A stretch of DNA of 64,000 bases from Paraflavitalea sp. CAU 1676 (lineage in GTDB: Bacteria; Bacteroidota; Bacteroidia; Chitinophagales; Chitinophagaceae): NCBI RefSeq assembly GCF_029223285.1, contig NZ_JARHUJ010000001.1, forward strand, positions 744,001-808,000, read 5' to 3'. The number at the start of each line of letters is the position of its first letter. The stretch's first letter is position 1. Below are positions 1-8,564 of the stretch, piece by piece. Under the pieces are notes generated by a model. It was not told where the DNA came from and did not search any database. It was given only the letters and a program-made list of their open reading frames with translations. A program made the translations under genes and the position numbers.

Positions 1-33
1 CGACGAATATCAGCAAACAACTCAAGCGCCACT

Positions 34-735
34 ATGCCCTCAGCATTCGAGAATACAATACGGAAATACCAGTCAGGCTTTCATCCCGTGATGGCCATCA
101 ACAAGGATAAGGATCATCTGTTGCACCTCGATTTCACAGAGGAAAATAAGGAGTTGACGGCGGCTGTTATTGACGACACCCAACGCTTCTCGGCATATAT
201 CGAACATAAAATAGCTTCCGCCGGTTGCCGCTATGGCATCGGGGGCTATGATGAGAACAGAACGGTGTATAGCCGCAGCGCCCACTTCAGCGGACAGCCG
301 GGTGAAGAGCCCCGCCGCCTTCACCTTGGTATCGACGTATGGGGACCTTCCGGCACTCCTGTGTATGCGTTCATGGGCGGCATGGTGCACAGCTATGCCT
401 TCAACGACCAGTTTGGAGACTATGGCGCAACGCTCATCCTGTTGCACCAGCTCGATGGTATGCCCTTTTATACCTTATACGGCCATGTTAGCCTGCCCGA
501 TATTCAGAAAGTATCGACCGGTCAATATGTTTCGATCGGGCAGGAGATCGCTCATTTTGGCAAGCCCGAAGAAAACGGACATTGGCCGCCGCACCTGCAC
601 TTCCAGATCATACTCGACATGGAATTAAAAGAAGGCGACTATCCCGGCGTTTGCAAATATTCCGAAAGAGAAAAGTACCTCGCCAATTGTCCCGACCCCG
701 ACCTGATCCTGCAATTAATGCGTTACGCGAAATAG
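34..735 (+). CDS. M23 family metallopeptidase (LytM/peptidoglycan endopeptidase fold)
   Basis: 233-residue M23 (lysostaphin/LytM) domain protein. The zinc ligands are visible as H97 and D101 in HLGID and H189 in the HLH motif, with H151 (YGH) and H187 as catalytic histidines. Family members cut peptide cross-links in peptidoglycan. There is no signal peptide at the chosen ATG, and the reading frame is open to the window edge, so the true protein may start further upstream or be a domain of a larger protein. The segment around residue 16 (FHPV, then LDFTEEN) looks like genuine domain sequence and supports a start at or before 34. A strong terminator follows 26 bp after the stop. The family call is firm; the substrate is unknown. 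Confidence 0.85.
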   Translation: MPSAFENTIRKYQSGFHPVMAINKDKDHLLHLDFTEENKELTAAVIDDTQRFSAYIEHKIASAGCRYGIGGYDENRTVYSRSAHFSGQPGEEPRRLHLGIDVWGPSGTPVYAFMGGMVHSYAFNDQFGDYGATLILLHQLDGMPFYTLYGHVSLPDIQKVSTGQYVSIGQEIAHFGKPEENGHWPPHLHFQIILDMELKEGDYPGVCKYSEREKYLANCPDPDLILQLMRYAK

Positions 736-761
736 ACATTCACTCCCCACCAAAGTTCAAC

Positions 762-786
762 AAAAGGGCTAGCTGCTAGCCCTTTT
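762..786 (+). terminator. Intrinsic terminator after the M23 gene
   Basis: Perfect 11-bp stem (AAAAGGGCTAG / CTAGCCCTTTT) with a 3-nt loop, ending in a T-run, 26 bp downstream of the stop codon. The flanking A and T tracts would let it work in both directions. Confidence 0.8.
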
Positions 787-941
787 CAGTATATTTCAAC
801 TTCAGGAGCGCCTTACTACGCTATTAACTTACCGCTGAACAACACACGCCCCCACCGGCTTAAGGCCACACCCTCTACCGGCACCGCAGACCTGCGGATA
901 CCTGTTCCATTCAATTTTATTCAACCTAAAATGAACAACTT

Positions 942-2180
942 ATGTCATTTAATCTTGTTGATTCGGTGAAGGGCCTTTTTACCAATGAACTTGCCGGTAA
1001 GATGGCCTCATCTTTTGGGGAAAGCGAAGGCAGTGTTCAGAAAGCACTCAGTGGAGCCATCCCGGCAGTATTGGCCGGTTTGCTCAACAAAGCAGGTACA
1101 ACAGAAGGAGCGTCCAGTATCCTCAATTTATCGAAGGAAGCGGCCAGCAGCGGGGTACTCAATAACCTGGGTAGTTTCGCGGGCAGCGGCAACCTCGTCA
1201 GCAAAGGACTCGAATGGCTGAAGAAACTGTTTGGAGATAAATTCGACAACATCACCAGCCTGATCTCCGGCTTTGCCGGCATACGCGATTCTTCGGCAGC
1301 ATCGGTATTGAGTGTCGCTGCGCCGGCTGCGTTAGGCACACTCGGCAAACAGGTAAATACGAACAACCTCAGTGTGGGCGGACTCACTTCTTTGTTAGCC
1401 AGCCAAAAAGATTCCATTCTTAGTGCGCTGCCTTCTGGGCTTAACCTGGCTGGCGCACTTGGCCTGGGCAGTCTGGGCGATCTTGGCAGTAAACTAACAG
1501 GAGCTTTCAGCAGTGCCACCGGTACAGCCAGGGCTACCGCCGAAAAGGCGACCAGCGGCGGTAACAAATGGTTGATGCCGCTCATTATTGCGTTGATCGT
1601 GATCGCTGCGCTGTACTACCTGTTCAAAGGCTGCAACAAGAGTGCAGGTGATGCTGCCGTACCGCCGGCCGATACGGTGGTGAACCGGGCACAGGATTTG
1701 CCGGCAGCACCGGTCATGGAGTCTATCAAGGTAAAACTGCCCGATGGGGTAGAACTCGATGCATATAGAGGCGGCATTGAAGACAAGCTGGTCACATTCC
1801 TCAATGATCCTGCCTCACAGGGCGGCAAGGATGTTTGGTTCGATTTCGATAACCTCAATTTCCAAACGGGCAGTGCCGAAATAACGGCCGAAAGCATGCG
1901 GCAGGTGAATAATATTGCAGCTATACTCAAAGCTTATCCTAAATTGAAGATCAAGATAGGTGGGTATACTGATAAGAGCGGAGATGTAGCCGTCAATAAA
2001 AAGTTGTCGCAAGACCGGGCCGATGCCGTGCTGAAAGCATTGAAGGATACCGGCTCCAATTCCGCACAACTGGTAGGCGCCGAAGGGTACGGATCGGAGT
2101 TTGCGAAAGCAGCTGCCGATGCCCCAGACGAAGAACGCCGTCTCGATAGAAGGATTGCCGTTGGCGTAAGAGAGAAATAG
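942..2180 (+). CDS. DUF937 - transmembrane - OmpA-like peptidoglycan-binding protein
   Basis: 412 residues in three parts. Residues 1 to about 150 resemble the YidB/DUF937 family (repeated small-residue helices, with segments such as AIPAVLAGLLNKAG). A single transmembrane helix lies near 209-230 (LIIALIVIAALYYLF). Residues about 295-405 form an OmpA C-terminal domain, with VWFDFDNLNFQTGSAEI and GGYTDKSGD followed by a conserved RADAVLKAL helix, the peptidoglycan-binding fold. A DUF937 head joined to an OmpA tail through one helix suggests an inner-membrane protein that reaches the cell wall. A GS/GA-rich linker precedes the helix. It is monocistronic and ends at a strong terminator. The exact role is unknown. 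Confidence 0.8.
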   Translation: MSFNLVDSVKGLFTNELAGKMASSFGESEGSVQKALSGAIPAVLAGLLNKAGTTEGASSILNLSKEAASSGVLNNLGSFAGSGNLVSKGLEWLKKLFGDKFDNITSLISGFAGIRDSSAASVLSVAAPAALGTLGKQVNTNNLSVGGLTSLLASQKDSILSALPSGLNLAGALGLGSLGDLGSKLTGAFSSATGTARATAEKATSGGNKWLMPLIIALIVIAALYYLFKGCNKSAGDAAVPPADTVVNRAQDLPAAPVMESIKVKLPDGVELDAYRGGIEDKLVTFLNDPASQGGKDVWFDFDNLNFQTGSAEITAESMRQVNNIAAILKAYPKLKIKIGGYTDKSGDVAVNKKLSQDRADAVLKALKDTGSNSAQLVGAEGYGSEFAKAAADAPDEERRLDRRIAVGVREK

Positions 2181-2224
2181 GGGAGCACACTACAGTAGCG
2201 TTATGTAATGCACGGATATTAAAA

Positions 2225-2265
2225 CAGAGCCTGTCTCAATGGATGGAGACAGGCTCTGCTATTTT
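2225..2265 (+). terminator. Intrinsic terminator after the DUF937-OmpA gene
   Basis: Perfect 13-bp stem (CAGAGCCTGTCTC / GAGACAGGCTCTG) with an 8-nt loop, then CTATTTTTTT. It lies 45 bp after the stop codon. Confidence 0.9.
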
Positions 2266-2384
2266 TTTATGCCCCGGCTTGCGGGCTCCTACCCGTGGGG
2301 CACAGCGTGTTGGCGCTACAACCGGGTTGTTGGAAGCTCTGCCCTAAACCTGTTTCGCTAAATGACCTTTCCGTCAGGTAGCAA

Positions 2385-3170
2385 TCAGATGCTATAACCC
2401 AATTTGATCTTGTAGCGGTACTTGCTGCCAAACTGCTGTTCGAGCTTCAATACTTCATGGGTTTTCTTACTGATCCAGAATGTTTCATTGTTATTGGGGC
2501 TGCCGTGTTTCAATAGCCAGCAATCGATCTTTTGATTGTTCACCCCTTCCAGCTGCGCGCTGCCCGAAACCGTGTAGGCCTGCAGTTTAGGAGCCGGAAA
2601 ACCCGGATCATAAAAGTTGATCATGAAAGTAACATTGTCTTTGTATGGGAGAATGGGGAAGGTTTCAAGATCGAGATGCCAGTTGAGGACATTTTGATCG
2701 AGGGCTGCATGGAAAGCCTGCAATATGTTCTTCTTTAACCTGGCGGTATCCGTATTCGAAAGCAAAGTGTCCTGCATGAAAAACTGTTTGCTGATAAAGT
2801 CGGCTTTCGTGGTTCCGCGACTTGCCCACCAGCTTTCATGCAGAAGCGGTGCAAATGTTTTCTTATCGCATACAGAATAAACTTTGTGTACGATGGTCTT
2901 ATTGTCTTCCCATTCCTGGGTAATGCCGATAGCTTCCCGTCCCTGGTAAGAAAGAAAGTCTACCTTCCTCGACCAGAATTGGAAGTCGATACGACTGCTG
3001 TCCTTGCCCATTTTAAAATAAACGAGATACCGGTTCACGCCGGGTTGCAGATAACGGGTCTGTACTTTCGATCCATCTACCACAATGGTATCGTGCTGCT
3101 GAGCAACTGCAAGGGAAATGTTGCCCATAAGGATCAAACACAGTAGGCTGACTGAGTAAATTGGTTTCAT
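2385..3170 (-). CDS. Secreted hypothetical protein (DUF3108-like)
   Basis: 261 residues starting with a clear Sec signal peptide (hydrophobic core ILMGNISLAVA, probable cleavage before QQHD). The mature part is rich in beta-strand pattern, with paired lines such as SGSAQLEGVNNQKIDCWLLK and a closing EVLKLEQQFGSKYRYKIKL. This resembles periplasmic DUF3108-type proteins, whose role is unknown. It is a single gene with no evident operon partner. The fold assignment is an impression from pattern only. Confidence 0.6.
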   Translation of the reverse strand: MKPIYSVSLLCLILMGNISLAVAQQHDTIVVDGSKVQTRYLQPGVNRYLVYFKMGKDSSRIDFQFWSRKVDFLSYQGREAIGITQEWEDNKTIVHKVYSVCDKKTFAPLLHESWWASRGTTKADFISKQFFMQDTLLSNTDTARLKKNILQAFHAALDQNVLNWHLDLETFPILPYKDNVTFMINFYDPGFPAPKLQAYTVSGSAQLEGVNNQKIDCWLLKHGSPNNNETFWISKKTHEVLKLEQQFGSKYRYKIKLGYSI

Positions 3171-3298
3171 GGCTTATGTTTTAAGAGTAAGCCATAAAAA
3201 TATATTCCGGAACGCCCGCCTCCGGCAAAATGGGAATAATGGAAGGGCGCGGGGATAGGTGGCAATTCATCCCAATTCCATGTCGTTTTATTACATAC

Positions 3299-3583
3299 TT
3301 ACAGCATCGCTTTCACGATCTCTTCCCACTCCTGTTCGAGTGAGTAGCCGGGCATACGTTGATCAGCTTTATTGTACCAATAGTTTGCGTTGAAAACATC
3401 ACCTTCTTTGCGGTGCAGGTAAGCATGTATCCATGAAGCCTTTTTGTCGGGCACATCCTGTATGGTCTCGTGCGATGCATCCCAGTCGCCTTTGGCATCG
3501 TACCAAAGCGATTTCAGGTAAACCGACAAGCCGGAGGGAGGAGTTGCTTGCGTAATGCTGGCATAAAATTGATCGTAGTTCAT
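3299..3583 (-). CDS. Small conserved-looking hypothetical protein (94 aa)
   Basis: 94 residues, rich in Tyr, Trp and Asp (NYWYNKADQRMPG, SLWYDAKGDWDASH), with no signal peptide, so probably cytosolic and folded. It is supported as a real gene by a Bacteroidota -7 box (TATCTTTG at 3591-3598) just 7 nt before the ATG. A TTG lies 18 nt upstream of that box. No function can be assigned. Confidence 0.65.
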   Translation of the reverse strand: MNYDQFYASITQATPPSGLSVYLKSLWYDAKGDWDASHETIQDVPDKKASWIHAYLHRKEGDVFNANYWYNKADQRMPGYSLEQEWEEIVKAML

Positions 3584-3590
3584 AGTGAAC

Positions 3591-3619
3591 CAAAGATAAG
3601 AAAACTAAAAGCCCGGCAA
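3591..3619 (-). promoter_or_regulatory. Bacteroidota-type promoter of the 94-aa gene
   Basis: On the minus strand, TTG (3619-3617), an 18-nt spacer, then TATCTTTG (3598-3591) match the -33/-7 arrangement of Bacteroidota sigma. Only 7 nt separate the box from the ATG, so the transcript would be nearly leaderless. Confidence 0.6.
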
Positions 3620-3640
3620 CTTTGGGAAACGGCCGGGCTT
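3609..3640 (-). terminator. Intrinsic terminator after the NmrA-type gene
   Basis: 9-bp perfect stem (AAGCCCGGC / GCCGGGCTT) with a 14-nt loop. On the minus strand it runs into TTTTAGTTTTCTT. It lies about 85 bp beyond the stop of the 3725-4612 gene and overlaps the promoter region of the following gene. Confidence 0.7.
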
Positions 3641-3724
3641 CAGCATGTATTTTGGTGGAGCGCCGTGCGCTCAGGTTAGTTACGCGTTGTGGTCATTTAG
3701 CTGAACGACACCTTCTTCGTTGGC

Positions 3725-4612
3725 CTATGCATTATAGACAGCTGCAAACACCTGCGCGAAATCATTGAGCTTTACTTTGCCCAATGCAGGACGATGCTTC
3801 CAATAGTCTTCGAGCGCTGCACCCGTATCCATCGAGGTACCCATCTCAACGAGGTTGTCAGCCCCCGATTCTCCCAGCCCCGCCTGCAACAATCCTGCTT
3901 TGGCCTGATCGTCGGGGAATTTTATCCAGGCAAGGTCCGGTTTGCCGATGGCCTTGCCGATAGCGGCAGCGATGGCGTCGGTACCCACTTCATCACTGGC
4001 GATGTATTGAATTGTATGTCCTTTAAATGACCGGTTGAGGAGAGCATCCGCAGCCACGGCAGCAATATCGCTGGTATCCGCGATCGGGAACTTACCGGCG
4101 GGGATGCTGAAATTGTTGCCAATGATGCCAGCATGTTTAACGAGACCTACTAGCGCCAGCAGGTTGTAGTAGAAGAAACCGGGACGCAGGTACAGGATGT
4201 TTATATCCGTGAGTTCGTTCAGTGCCTGTTCCGTGCGATGCAGACCGGTGATGGGGCCCGTACCATCGGGCAGGTGAGCGCCGATGCTGCTGAGCACCAC
4301 TACGTGTTTCACCGGACTTGCTTTCAATGCAGCAGCATAGTTCTTTCCTACCTGAGTTATGGCGCCCTTCAAATCCGTTGTACCATAGTTGGGCGGTATC
4401 ATCAGGTAAAGGCCGTCTGCCCCTTTAAACGCGGCCGATAGAAAAGCTACATCTTCCACCGAACCGATGGCAGCCTTTGCACCTTTGGCAACAAGCTCCT
4501 GTAAATTGGCAGCATTACGTCCGATAACGGTAACCTGGTGGCCGGCGGCTATCAGTGTTTCGGCGAGTGGCTTTGAGATGTGGCCTGCGCCACCTGTAAT
4601 AACATAGTTCAT
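3725..4612 (-). CDS. NmrA-like NAD(P)-binding family oxidoreductase
   Basis: 295 residues with an N-terminal Rossmann motif (ITGGAGHISKPLAETL) and a strand-end Arg (VTVIGRN) that favours NADP. The atypical SDR/NmrA pattern continues with VVVLSSIGAH and a YLRPGFFYYNLL segment. Members bind NAD(P)H and reduce quinones or small carbonyls, or act as redox sensors. It follows the MarR gene on the same strand with a 73-bp gap. That gap holds a perfect TTGTATATACAA palindrome matching the site before the MarR gene, so co-regulation is likely. The substrate is unknown. Confidence 0.8.
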   Translation of the reverse strand: MNYVITGGAGHISKPLAETLIAAGHQVTVIGRNAANLQELVAKGAKAAIGSVEDVAFLSAAFKGADGLYLMIPPNYGTTDLKGAITQVGKNYAAALKASPVKHVVVLSSIGAHLPDGTGPITGLHRTEQALNELTDINILYLRPGFFYYNLLALVGLVKHAGIIGNNFSIPAGKFPIADTSDIAAVAADALLNRSFKGHTIQYIASDEVGTDAIAAAIGKAIGKPDLAWIKFPDDQAKAGLLQAGLGESGADNLVEMGTSMDTGAALEDYWKHRPALGKVKLNDFAQVFAAVYNA

Positions 4613-4652
4613 AATAAGTTGATTTGTGCGTTAGTAGATGAGTGATATTTGT

Positions 4653-4664
4653 TTGTATATACAA
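4653..4664. promoter_or_regulatory. Palindromic operator upstream of the NmrA-type gene
   Basis: Perfect 12-bp palindrome TTGTATATACAA, 41 bp upstream of the start codon. A near-identical sequence precedes the neighbouring MarR gene, as expected for a MarR dimer binding site. Confidence 0.6.
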
Positions 4665-4685
4665 GTATTGGGGTAAAAAAAAGAG

Positions 4686-5114
4686 TTACTCAGGCAGCTT
4701 GTCGGCCAGGTGGGCCATGTTGGCCACCATTTGCAGACTTTCTTCTTTGCCAAGGATATTGGAATAGTTTTCAATAAAGTGGCCGAGGCATTCCTGCAGT
4801 TTGGGGTATAGATCTTTGGCTTTTGCCGTCGGAAATACCTTCGTCAGCTTGCCTTCAGTGGTTCGGGTAGCCAGTTCTTTGTCTTCCAGCTTCTCGATGA
4901 GGCGTGTAATGGTCGACGGGCTCAGGATCAACTGCTCGCTGATGGCCGTGGGCTGAATGCCGGGCTCCTCGATCACCAGGATCAGAAGGTAGGCATGGCT
5001 GGGCGACAGGTCAACCTGCTTCCAGGTTTCCATGGCCAGCCGCTCGATTCGCCGGCCAAGGGCATTGGCCACGAAGTACATGCAGTGTCGATATTTGCTT
5101 TCAGAAGGCTTCAT
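4686..5114 (-). CDS. MarR family transcriptional regulator
   Basis: 142 residues with the winged-helix MarR layout: dimerisation helices at both ends, helix-turn-helix around QPTAISEQLILSPSTITRLIEKLE, and a wing at LATRTTEGKLTKVFPTAKA. Such repressors release DNA when they bind a phenolic ligand or are oxidised. The gene directly precedes an NmrA-type oxidoreductase on the same strand. Both genes carry a similar AT-rich palindrome in front, consistent with autoregulation and control of the reductase. Confidence 0.88.
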   Translation of the reverse strand: MKPSESKYRHCMYFVANALGRRIERLAMETWKQVDLSPSHAYLLILVIEEPGIQPTAISEQLILSPSTITRLIEKLEDKELATRTTEGKLTKVFPTAKAKDLYPKLQECLGHFIENYSNILGKEESLQMVANMAHLADKLPE

Positions 5115-5139
5115 TCAACAAGGCAAAGGAAGGGAACTT

Positions 5140-5157
5140 TATTTGTATATGCAAATA
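5140..5157. promoter_or_regulatory. Operator and promoter region of the MarR gene
   Basis: TATTTGTATATGCAAATA is an 18-bp palindrome with one mismatched pair, 26 bp upstream of the MarR start. On the minus strand its TTG is followed after 20 nt by TTCCTTTG, close to the -7 consensus, so a bound repressor would cover the -33 element. Confidence 0.6.
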
Positions 5158-5390
5158 AGATACTGCTTAGATTTAGTTAATGGCCAAATGGCCCCGCCGA
5201 AGGGGGAGATGTGGTACTAAAAGTTTGCTCAAGGATAGGATCAAGGGGCTTTTCTGGAAAAGGCAACCATGGATAAGTCATTGACTGATAACTATTTTAT
5301 AGATGATTCTACTAATAGCCGGGCGGTCCTGGCCGGTTGTCGGGATGAAAGGGTGTATAATGGAAGGCTTATCCGTCTGCAACTGTCTGC

Positions 5391-5510
5391 ACATTGCCTG
5401 CATATTGCCTGGATATTGCCTGCGCTCCCTATGTAGAGATACCCTATTCGGGCAATATGCGGGCATGTGGCAGTGAAGTGGCAGGCAAGTGGTGGTGAAG
5501 TGGCAGTACA
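5391..5510. repeat. Two inverted arrays of 11-bp tandem units
   Basis: Three units of ATATTGCCTGS lie at 5391-5423 and four units of the form GTGGYRGNNNA at 5467-5510 (GTGGCAGTGAA, GTGGCAGGCAA, GTGGTGGTGAA, GTGGCAGTACA). The reverse complement of the first unit (GCAGGCAATAT) shares GCAGGCAA with the second array. A 10-bp perfect inverted repeat (GCATATTGCC at 5400-5409, GGCAATATGC at 5451-5460) joins them. The rest of the 500-bp gap at 5115-5614 shows no convincing gene. Confidence 0.7.
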
Positions 5511-5614
5511 TATGAGACGGACTACATGCCTGTTTGGACGATCGAGGTGCGGCAAAGCTGCCGGCATGTAGGATCTGCTAAAACAACTGATCTGGCGGGT
5601 CTAATCTGCGGCGC

Positions 5615-6310
5615 TTATAAATTTACAAAACCTTCGATAAACTTCACGAGCAATTCCTGCTGGTTATCGTCGTAGTGAGGCGCATGTAGTTTTATCAGGT
5701 CGCCCTGCTGAATATAAGGGCCCGAAATCAGCTCATCGGCGCCGTGGGTTACCATTTGATCCACGAGGGCAGGAGTGGCCTCAAAATGGAATTGCAGGCC
5801 TGCTACGCGGTCGTTGATCAGGAAGCCCTGGTTGGGGCAAATTTCGGTGGCAAACAGGTGTTTGGCGCCGGCGGGCAGGTCGAAGGTGTCGCCATGCCAG
5901 TGAAAGGTGACGAACTCATCCGGAAAGGAAGCCAGCATGGAAAGGGTTTTATCGTTCGTGACCTTGCGCACCGGCCACCAGCCGATCTCTTTTTCTTTGT
6001 TGGGATACACGCGCGCACCGGCCACCTCGGCGATCAGTTGTGCGCCCAAACAAATGCCTAACACTTTTACGCCGGCATCGATGGCGCTGCGAATAAATGC
6101 TTTCTCTTCCTTAAGCCACGGATGCTTTTCTTCTTCATAGACGCCCATGGGGCCGCCCATTACCACAAGCAGATCGATCGTGTTGATGGCAGGAAATTTT
6201 ACTGCTTCATAGATCTTCGTAAATGTAGTAGTGTGTTGCTGACTGATGGCCCACTCCCACAGGTATCCGGGTGTTTCAAAGTGTACGTGCTGTATAAAAT
6301 GAATGCGCAT
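5615..6310 (-). CDS. Class I glutamine amidotransferase-like protein
   Basis: 231 residues with the class I GATase triad: nucleophile C87 in GICLGAQL, plus H175 and E177 in QFHFEAT. The oxyanion strand VVMGGPMGVYEE is also present. The length and layout match stand-alone GMP-synthase-like amidotransferases (COG0518), which usually hydrolyse gamma-glutamyl compounds or serve an unknown acceptor. No synthase partner is adjacent. It is divergent from ruvB with a 49-bp gap. Confidence 0.85.
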   Translation of the reverse strand: MRIHFIQHVHFETPGYLWEWAISQQHTTTFTKIYEAVKFPAINTIDLLVVMGGPMGVYEEEKHPWLKEEKAFIRSAIDAGVKVLGICLGAQLIAEVAGARVYPNKEKEIGWWPVRKVTNDKTLSMLASFPDEFVTFHWHGDTFDLPAGAKHLFATEICPNQGFLINDRVAGLQFHFEATPALVDQMVTHGADELISGPYIQQGDLIKLHAPHYDDNQQELLVKFIEGFVNL

Positions 6311-6323
6311 AGGATTACTGCCT

Positions 6324-6331
6324 TACATTTG
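6324..6331 (+). promoter_or_regulatory. -7 box of ruvB
   Basis: TACATTTG matches TAnnTTTG, 28 nt before the ruvB ATG, in the short divergent gap. No clear -33 TTG is seen. Confidence 0.5.
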
Positions 6332-6359
6332 TGTAGATTTACAAAGTTGACCGAAAAGC

Positions 6360-7391
6360 ATGGCGAATCCAAACTTAAATACTGAAAAAGGGACCTTATC
6401 CGCGGCTGATAAAGAGTTCGAGAACAACATCAGGCCCAAAGAGATCGAAGACTTTGCAGGGCAGGGCCAGATCATCGAGAATCTCAAGATCTTTATCAAA
6501 GCTGCCAAGCTACGCGGTGAGGCTTTGGATCATGTGCTTTTTCATGGCCCTCCCGGTTTGGGTAAAACCACGCTCAGTCGCATCGTTGCGAATGAAATGG
6601 GTGTCAATATCAAAGAAACATCCGGGCCGGTGATCGAAAAGCCCGGCGACCTGGCTGGCCTGCTCACCAACCTGGAGCCGCACGATGTATTGTTCATCGA
6701 TGAAATACACCGCCTCAGTACGGTAGTGGAAGAATATCTCTACGCAGCCATGGAAGATTACCGCCTAGATATCATGATCGATAGCGGTCCCAATGCGCGC
6801 AGCATCCAGATCACCCTCAATCCCTTTACGCTGGTAGGCGCCACTACCCGGAGCGGATTACTTACAGCTCCCTTACTATCCCGTTTCGCCATCAAATCGA
6901 GACTGGAGTACTATAATTCCGAAACGTTGCAAAAGATCGTGACGCGTGCGGCCAATATCCTCAACGTTAAGATCACTTCCGATGCGGCGCATGAAATAGC
7001 GCGGCGCAGCCGGGGTACTCCGCGTATCGGCAATGGCCTCCTGCGCCGCGTGCGCGACTTTGCTCAGGTACTTAGTAACGGAGTTATCGAACTTGGTATC
7101 ACGCAGCATGCGCTCCGTGCGCTGAATGTGGATGAATATGGGCTCGACGAAATGGACAATCGCATCCTGCTTACCATCATCGATAAATTCAAGGGCGGCC
7201 CGGTAGGTATTACCACCATCGCCACAGCTGTTGGCGAAGAAACCGGTACACTGGAAGAAGTGTATGAGCCATTTTTGATACAGGAAGGGTTCATCAAACG
7301 TACGCCACGTGGCCGCGAAGTGACCGCGAAAGCCTACGAGCATCTTGGTCGCACACCTGGCGGTGCGAACAGTGGCAACCTCTTGTTTTAA
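6360..7391 (+). CDS. ruvB: Holliday junction branch migration helicase RuvB
   Basis: 343 residues, the usual RuvB length. Walker A is [12 protein letters not shown] (about 63-73) and Walker B is [10 protein letters not shown] (about 110). The sensor region has [19 protein letters not shown] with the arginine finger. The winged-helix C-terminus has [16 protein letters not shown] and ends in a typical [17 protein letters not shown]. RuvB hexamers drive branch migration with RuvA and hand junctions to RuvC. Neither ruvA nor ruvC is in the window. Confidence 0.97.
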   Translation: MANPNLNTEKGTLSAADKEFENNIRPKEIEDFAGQGQIIENLKIFIKAAKLRGEALDHVLFHGPPGLGKTTLSRIVANEMGVNIKETSGPVIEKPGDLAGLLTNLEPHDVLFIDEIHRLSTVVEEYLYAAMEDYRLDIMIDSGPNARSIQITLNPFTLVGATTRSGLLTAPLLSRFAIKSRLEYYNSETLQKIVTRAANILNVKITSDAAHEIARRSRGTPRIGNGLLRRVRDFAQVLSNGVIELGITQHALRALNVDEYGLDEMDNRILLTIIDKFKGGPVGITTIATAVGEETGTLEEVYEPFLIQEGFIKRTPRGREVTAKAYEHLGRTPGGANSGNLLF

Positions 7392-7621
7392 GCATCCACC
7401 TCATTGCTATCGGCTTTTCGAATCGCTGTAAAGTCTTTGTGACAGCGGGTTTGAGTCATTGCCGACCTTCTGCCCAAAAATAGTTGCCTATTTATGCGGG
7501 ATTCCTGAAACCAATTCAGTGAATTTCCCGTAAATGGTATTCTTTTTGATTACTCGTTAAGCCTGTTTGGTAGCTGCACTACACCCCTTCCTGGTTGTAA
7601 GCCTATTTTATTTTAATTCTT

Positions 7622-8551
7622 ATGAGATTATTGAGATCCATCGTGATGCTATGGGTAATAGCTCTGTGCGCCCATAAGGTATCAGGTCAGTACTATTTCT
7701 ATGATAACGAACATCTCGAACCCAATGTATTATGGGAGGCAGGTATTTCTGTAGGCGCTATGAATGCACTTACCGATCTCGGTGGTAAGAAAGGACTTGG
7801 CAAGGGTGGGATCAAAGACCTGAATGGTCAGCATTACAATTTTGCGGGAGGCTTTTATGTAGGCGCTTTATACCACCAAACGATCGGCGGCCGGCTGGAC
7901 CTTACTTTTGGAAGGGTGAGCGGGTCGGACAATGTACTGGAAGGCGAAATGGGTGAAGCGAAGGGACGGTACATGCGCAACCTCAGTTTCCAAAGCAAGA
8001 TCACAGAAGCCGCGCTGCTGGCGGAATTTCATCCACTGCCACTTTTCCAGTCTATGGCTAAAGAACCTTCTTTTTTCTCTCCTTATATTGTTGGCGGTGT
8101 TGGTCTCTTTCATTTCAATCCGCAAGGCTTTAATGGCTACCGGTGGGTTGATCTGCAGCCGCTGCGTACCGAAGGGCAAGGCTTTCCGGAATATCCTACG
8201 CGCCGGCCCTACAAACTTACACAGGTTAATTTTCCACTGGGCATAGGCGTTAAGTATGAAGTATCGGCTTTTATGAATGCGCGCTTTGAGATCATGCACC
8301 GCGTGTTAAAGACCGATTACCTGGACGACGTAAGCACTACCTATATAGATCCCGCGCGCTTTATTGAGAACCTGCCGCACGGGCAAGCCGAGCTGGCGGC
8401 GCAAATGGCCGACAGAAGGAATGAGCTCGATCCTTCTTCCGTTACCGTCGATGGCAGTATTCGTGGCAATCCCAACAACAACGACTCTTACTTCACGATC
8501 CAGTTCAAGTTGAGTATGTCCATCGGACGTACGAAGCGGGTGAAGTGGTAG
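7622..8551 (+). CDS. Outer-membrane beta-barrel protein (DUF6089-like)
   Basis: 309 residues with a signal peptide ending near SGQYYFY. The mature protein has alternating beta-strand patterns (WEAGISVGAMNALTDLGG, YNFAGGFYVGALYH, FFSPYIVGGVGLFHFNPQG) and ends in strands typical of a barrel (YFTIQFKLSMSIG). This resembles the Bacteroidota DUF6089 family, probable small outer-membrane barrels of unknown role. The last 15 codons are repeated, with synonymous changes, just downstream at 8565-8612. The 230-bp gap before it shows no other feature. Confidence 0.75.
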   Translation: MRLLRSIVMLWVIALCAHKVSGQYYFYDNEHLEPNVLWEAGISVGAMNALTDLGGKKGLGKGGIKDLNGQHYNFAGGFYVGALYHQTIGGRLDLTFGRVSGSDNVLEGEMGEAKGRYMRNLSFQSKITEAALLAEFHPLPLFQSMAKEPSFFSPYIVGGVGLFHFNPQGFNGYRWVDLQPLRTEGQGFPEYPTRRPYKLTQVNFPLGIGVKYEVSAFMNARFEIMHRVLKTDYLDDVSTTYIDPARFIENLPHGQAELAAQMADRRNELDPSSVTVDGSIRGNPNNNDSYFTIQFKLSMSIGRTKRVKW

Positions 8552-8564
8552 GCGAAGGGGGCGC

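Noticed and set aside
3-110. Open frame in the third frame from the window start to a stop at 108-110, possible end of an upstream gene
   Set aside because: It overlaps the M23 domain gene, whose conserved sequence already covers residues from about 15 on. Too short and without recognisable sequence to call.
5391-5510. The tandem 11-bp units as a CRISPR array
   Set aside because: Units are directly adjacent with no unique spacers and are far too short; no cas genes are present.
5278-5567. Two minus-strand frames in the repeat-containing gap after the MarR gene
   Set aside because: They run through the 11-bp arrays and give Cys/His/Pro-rich low-complexity peptides, with no start signal.
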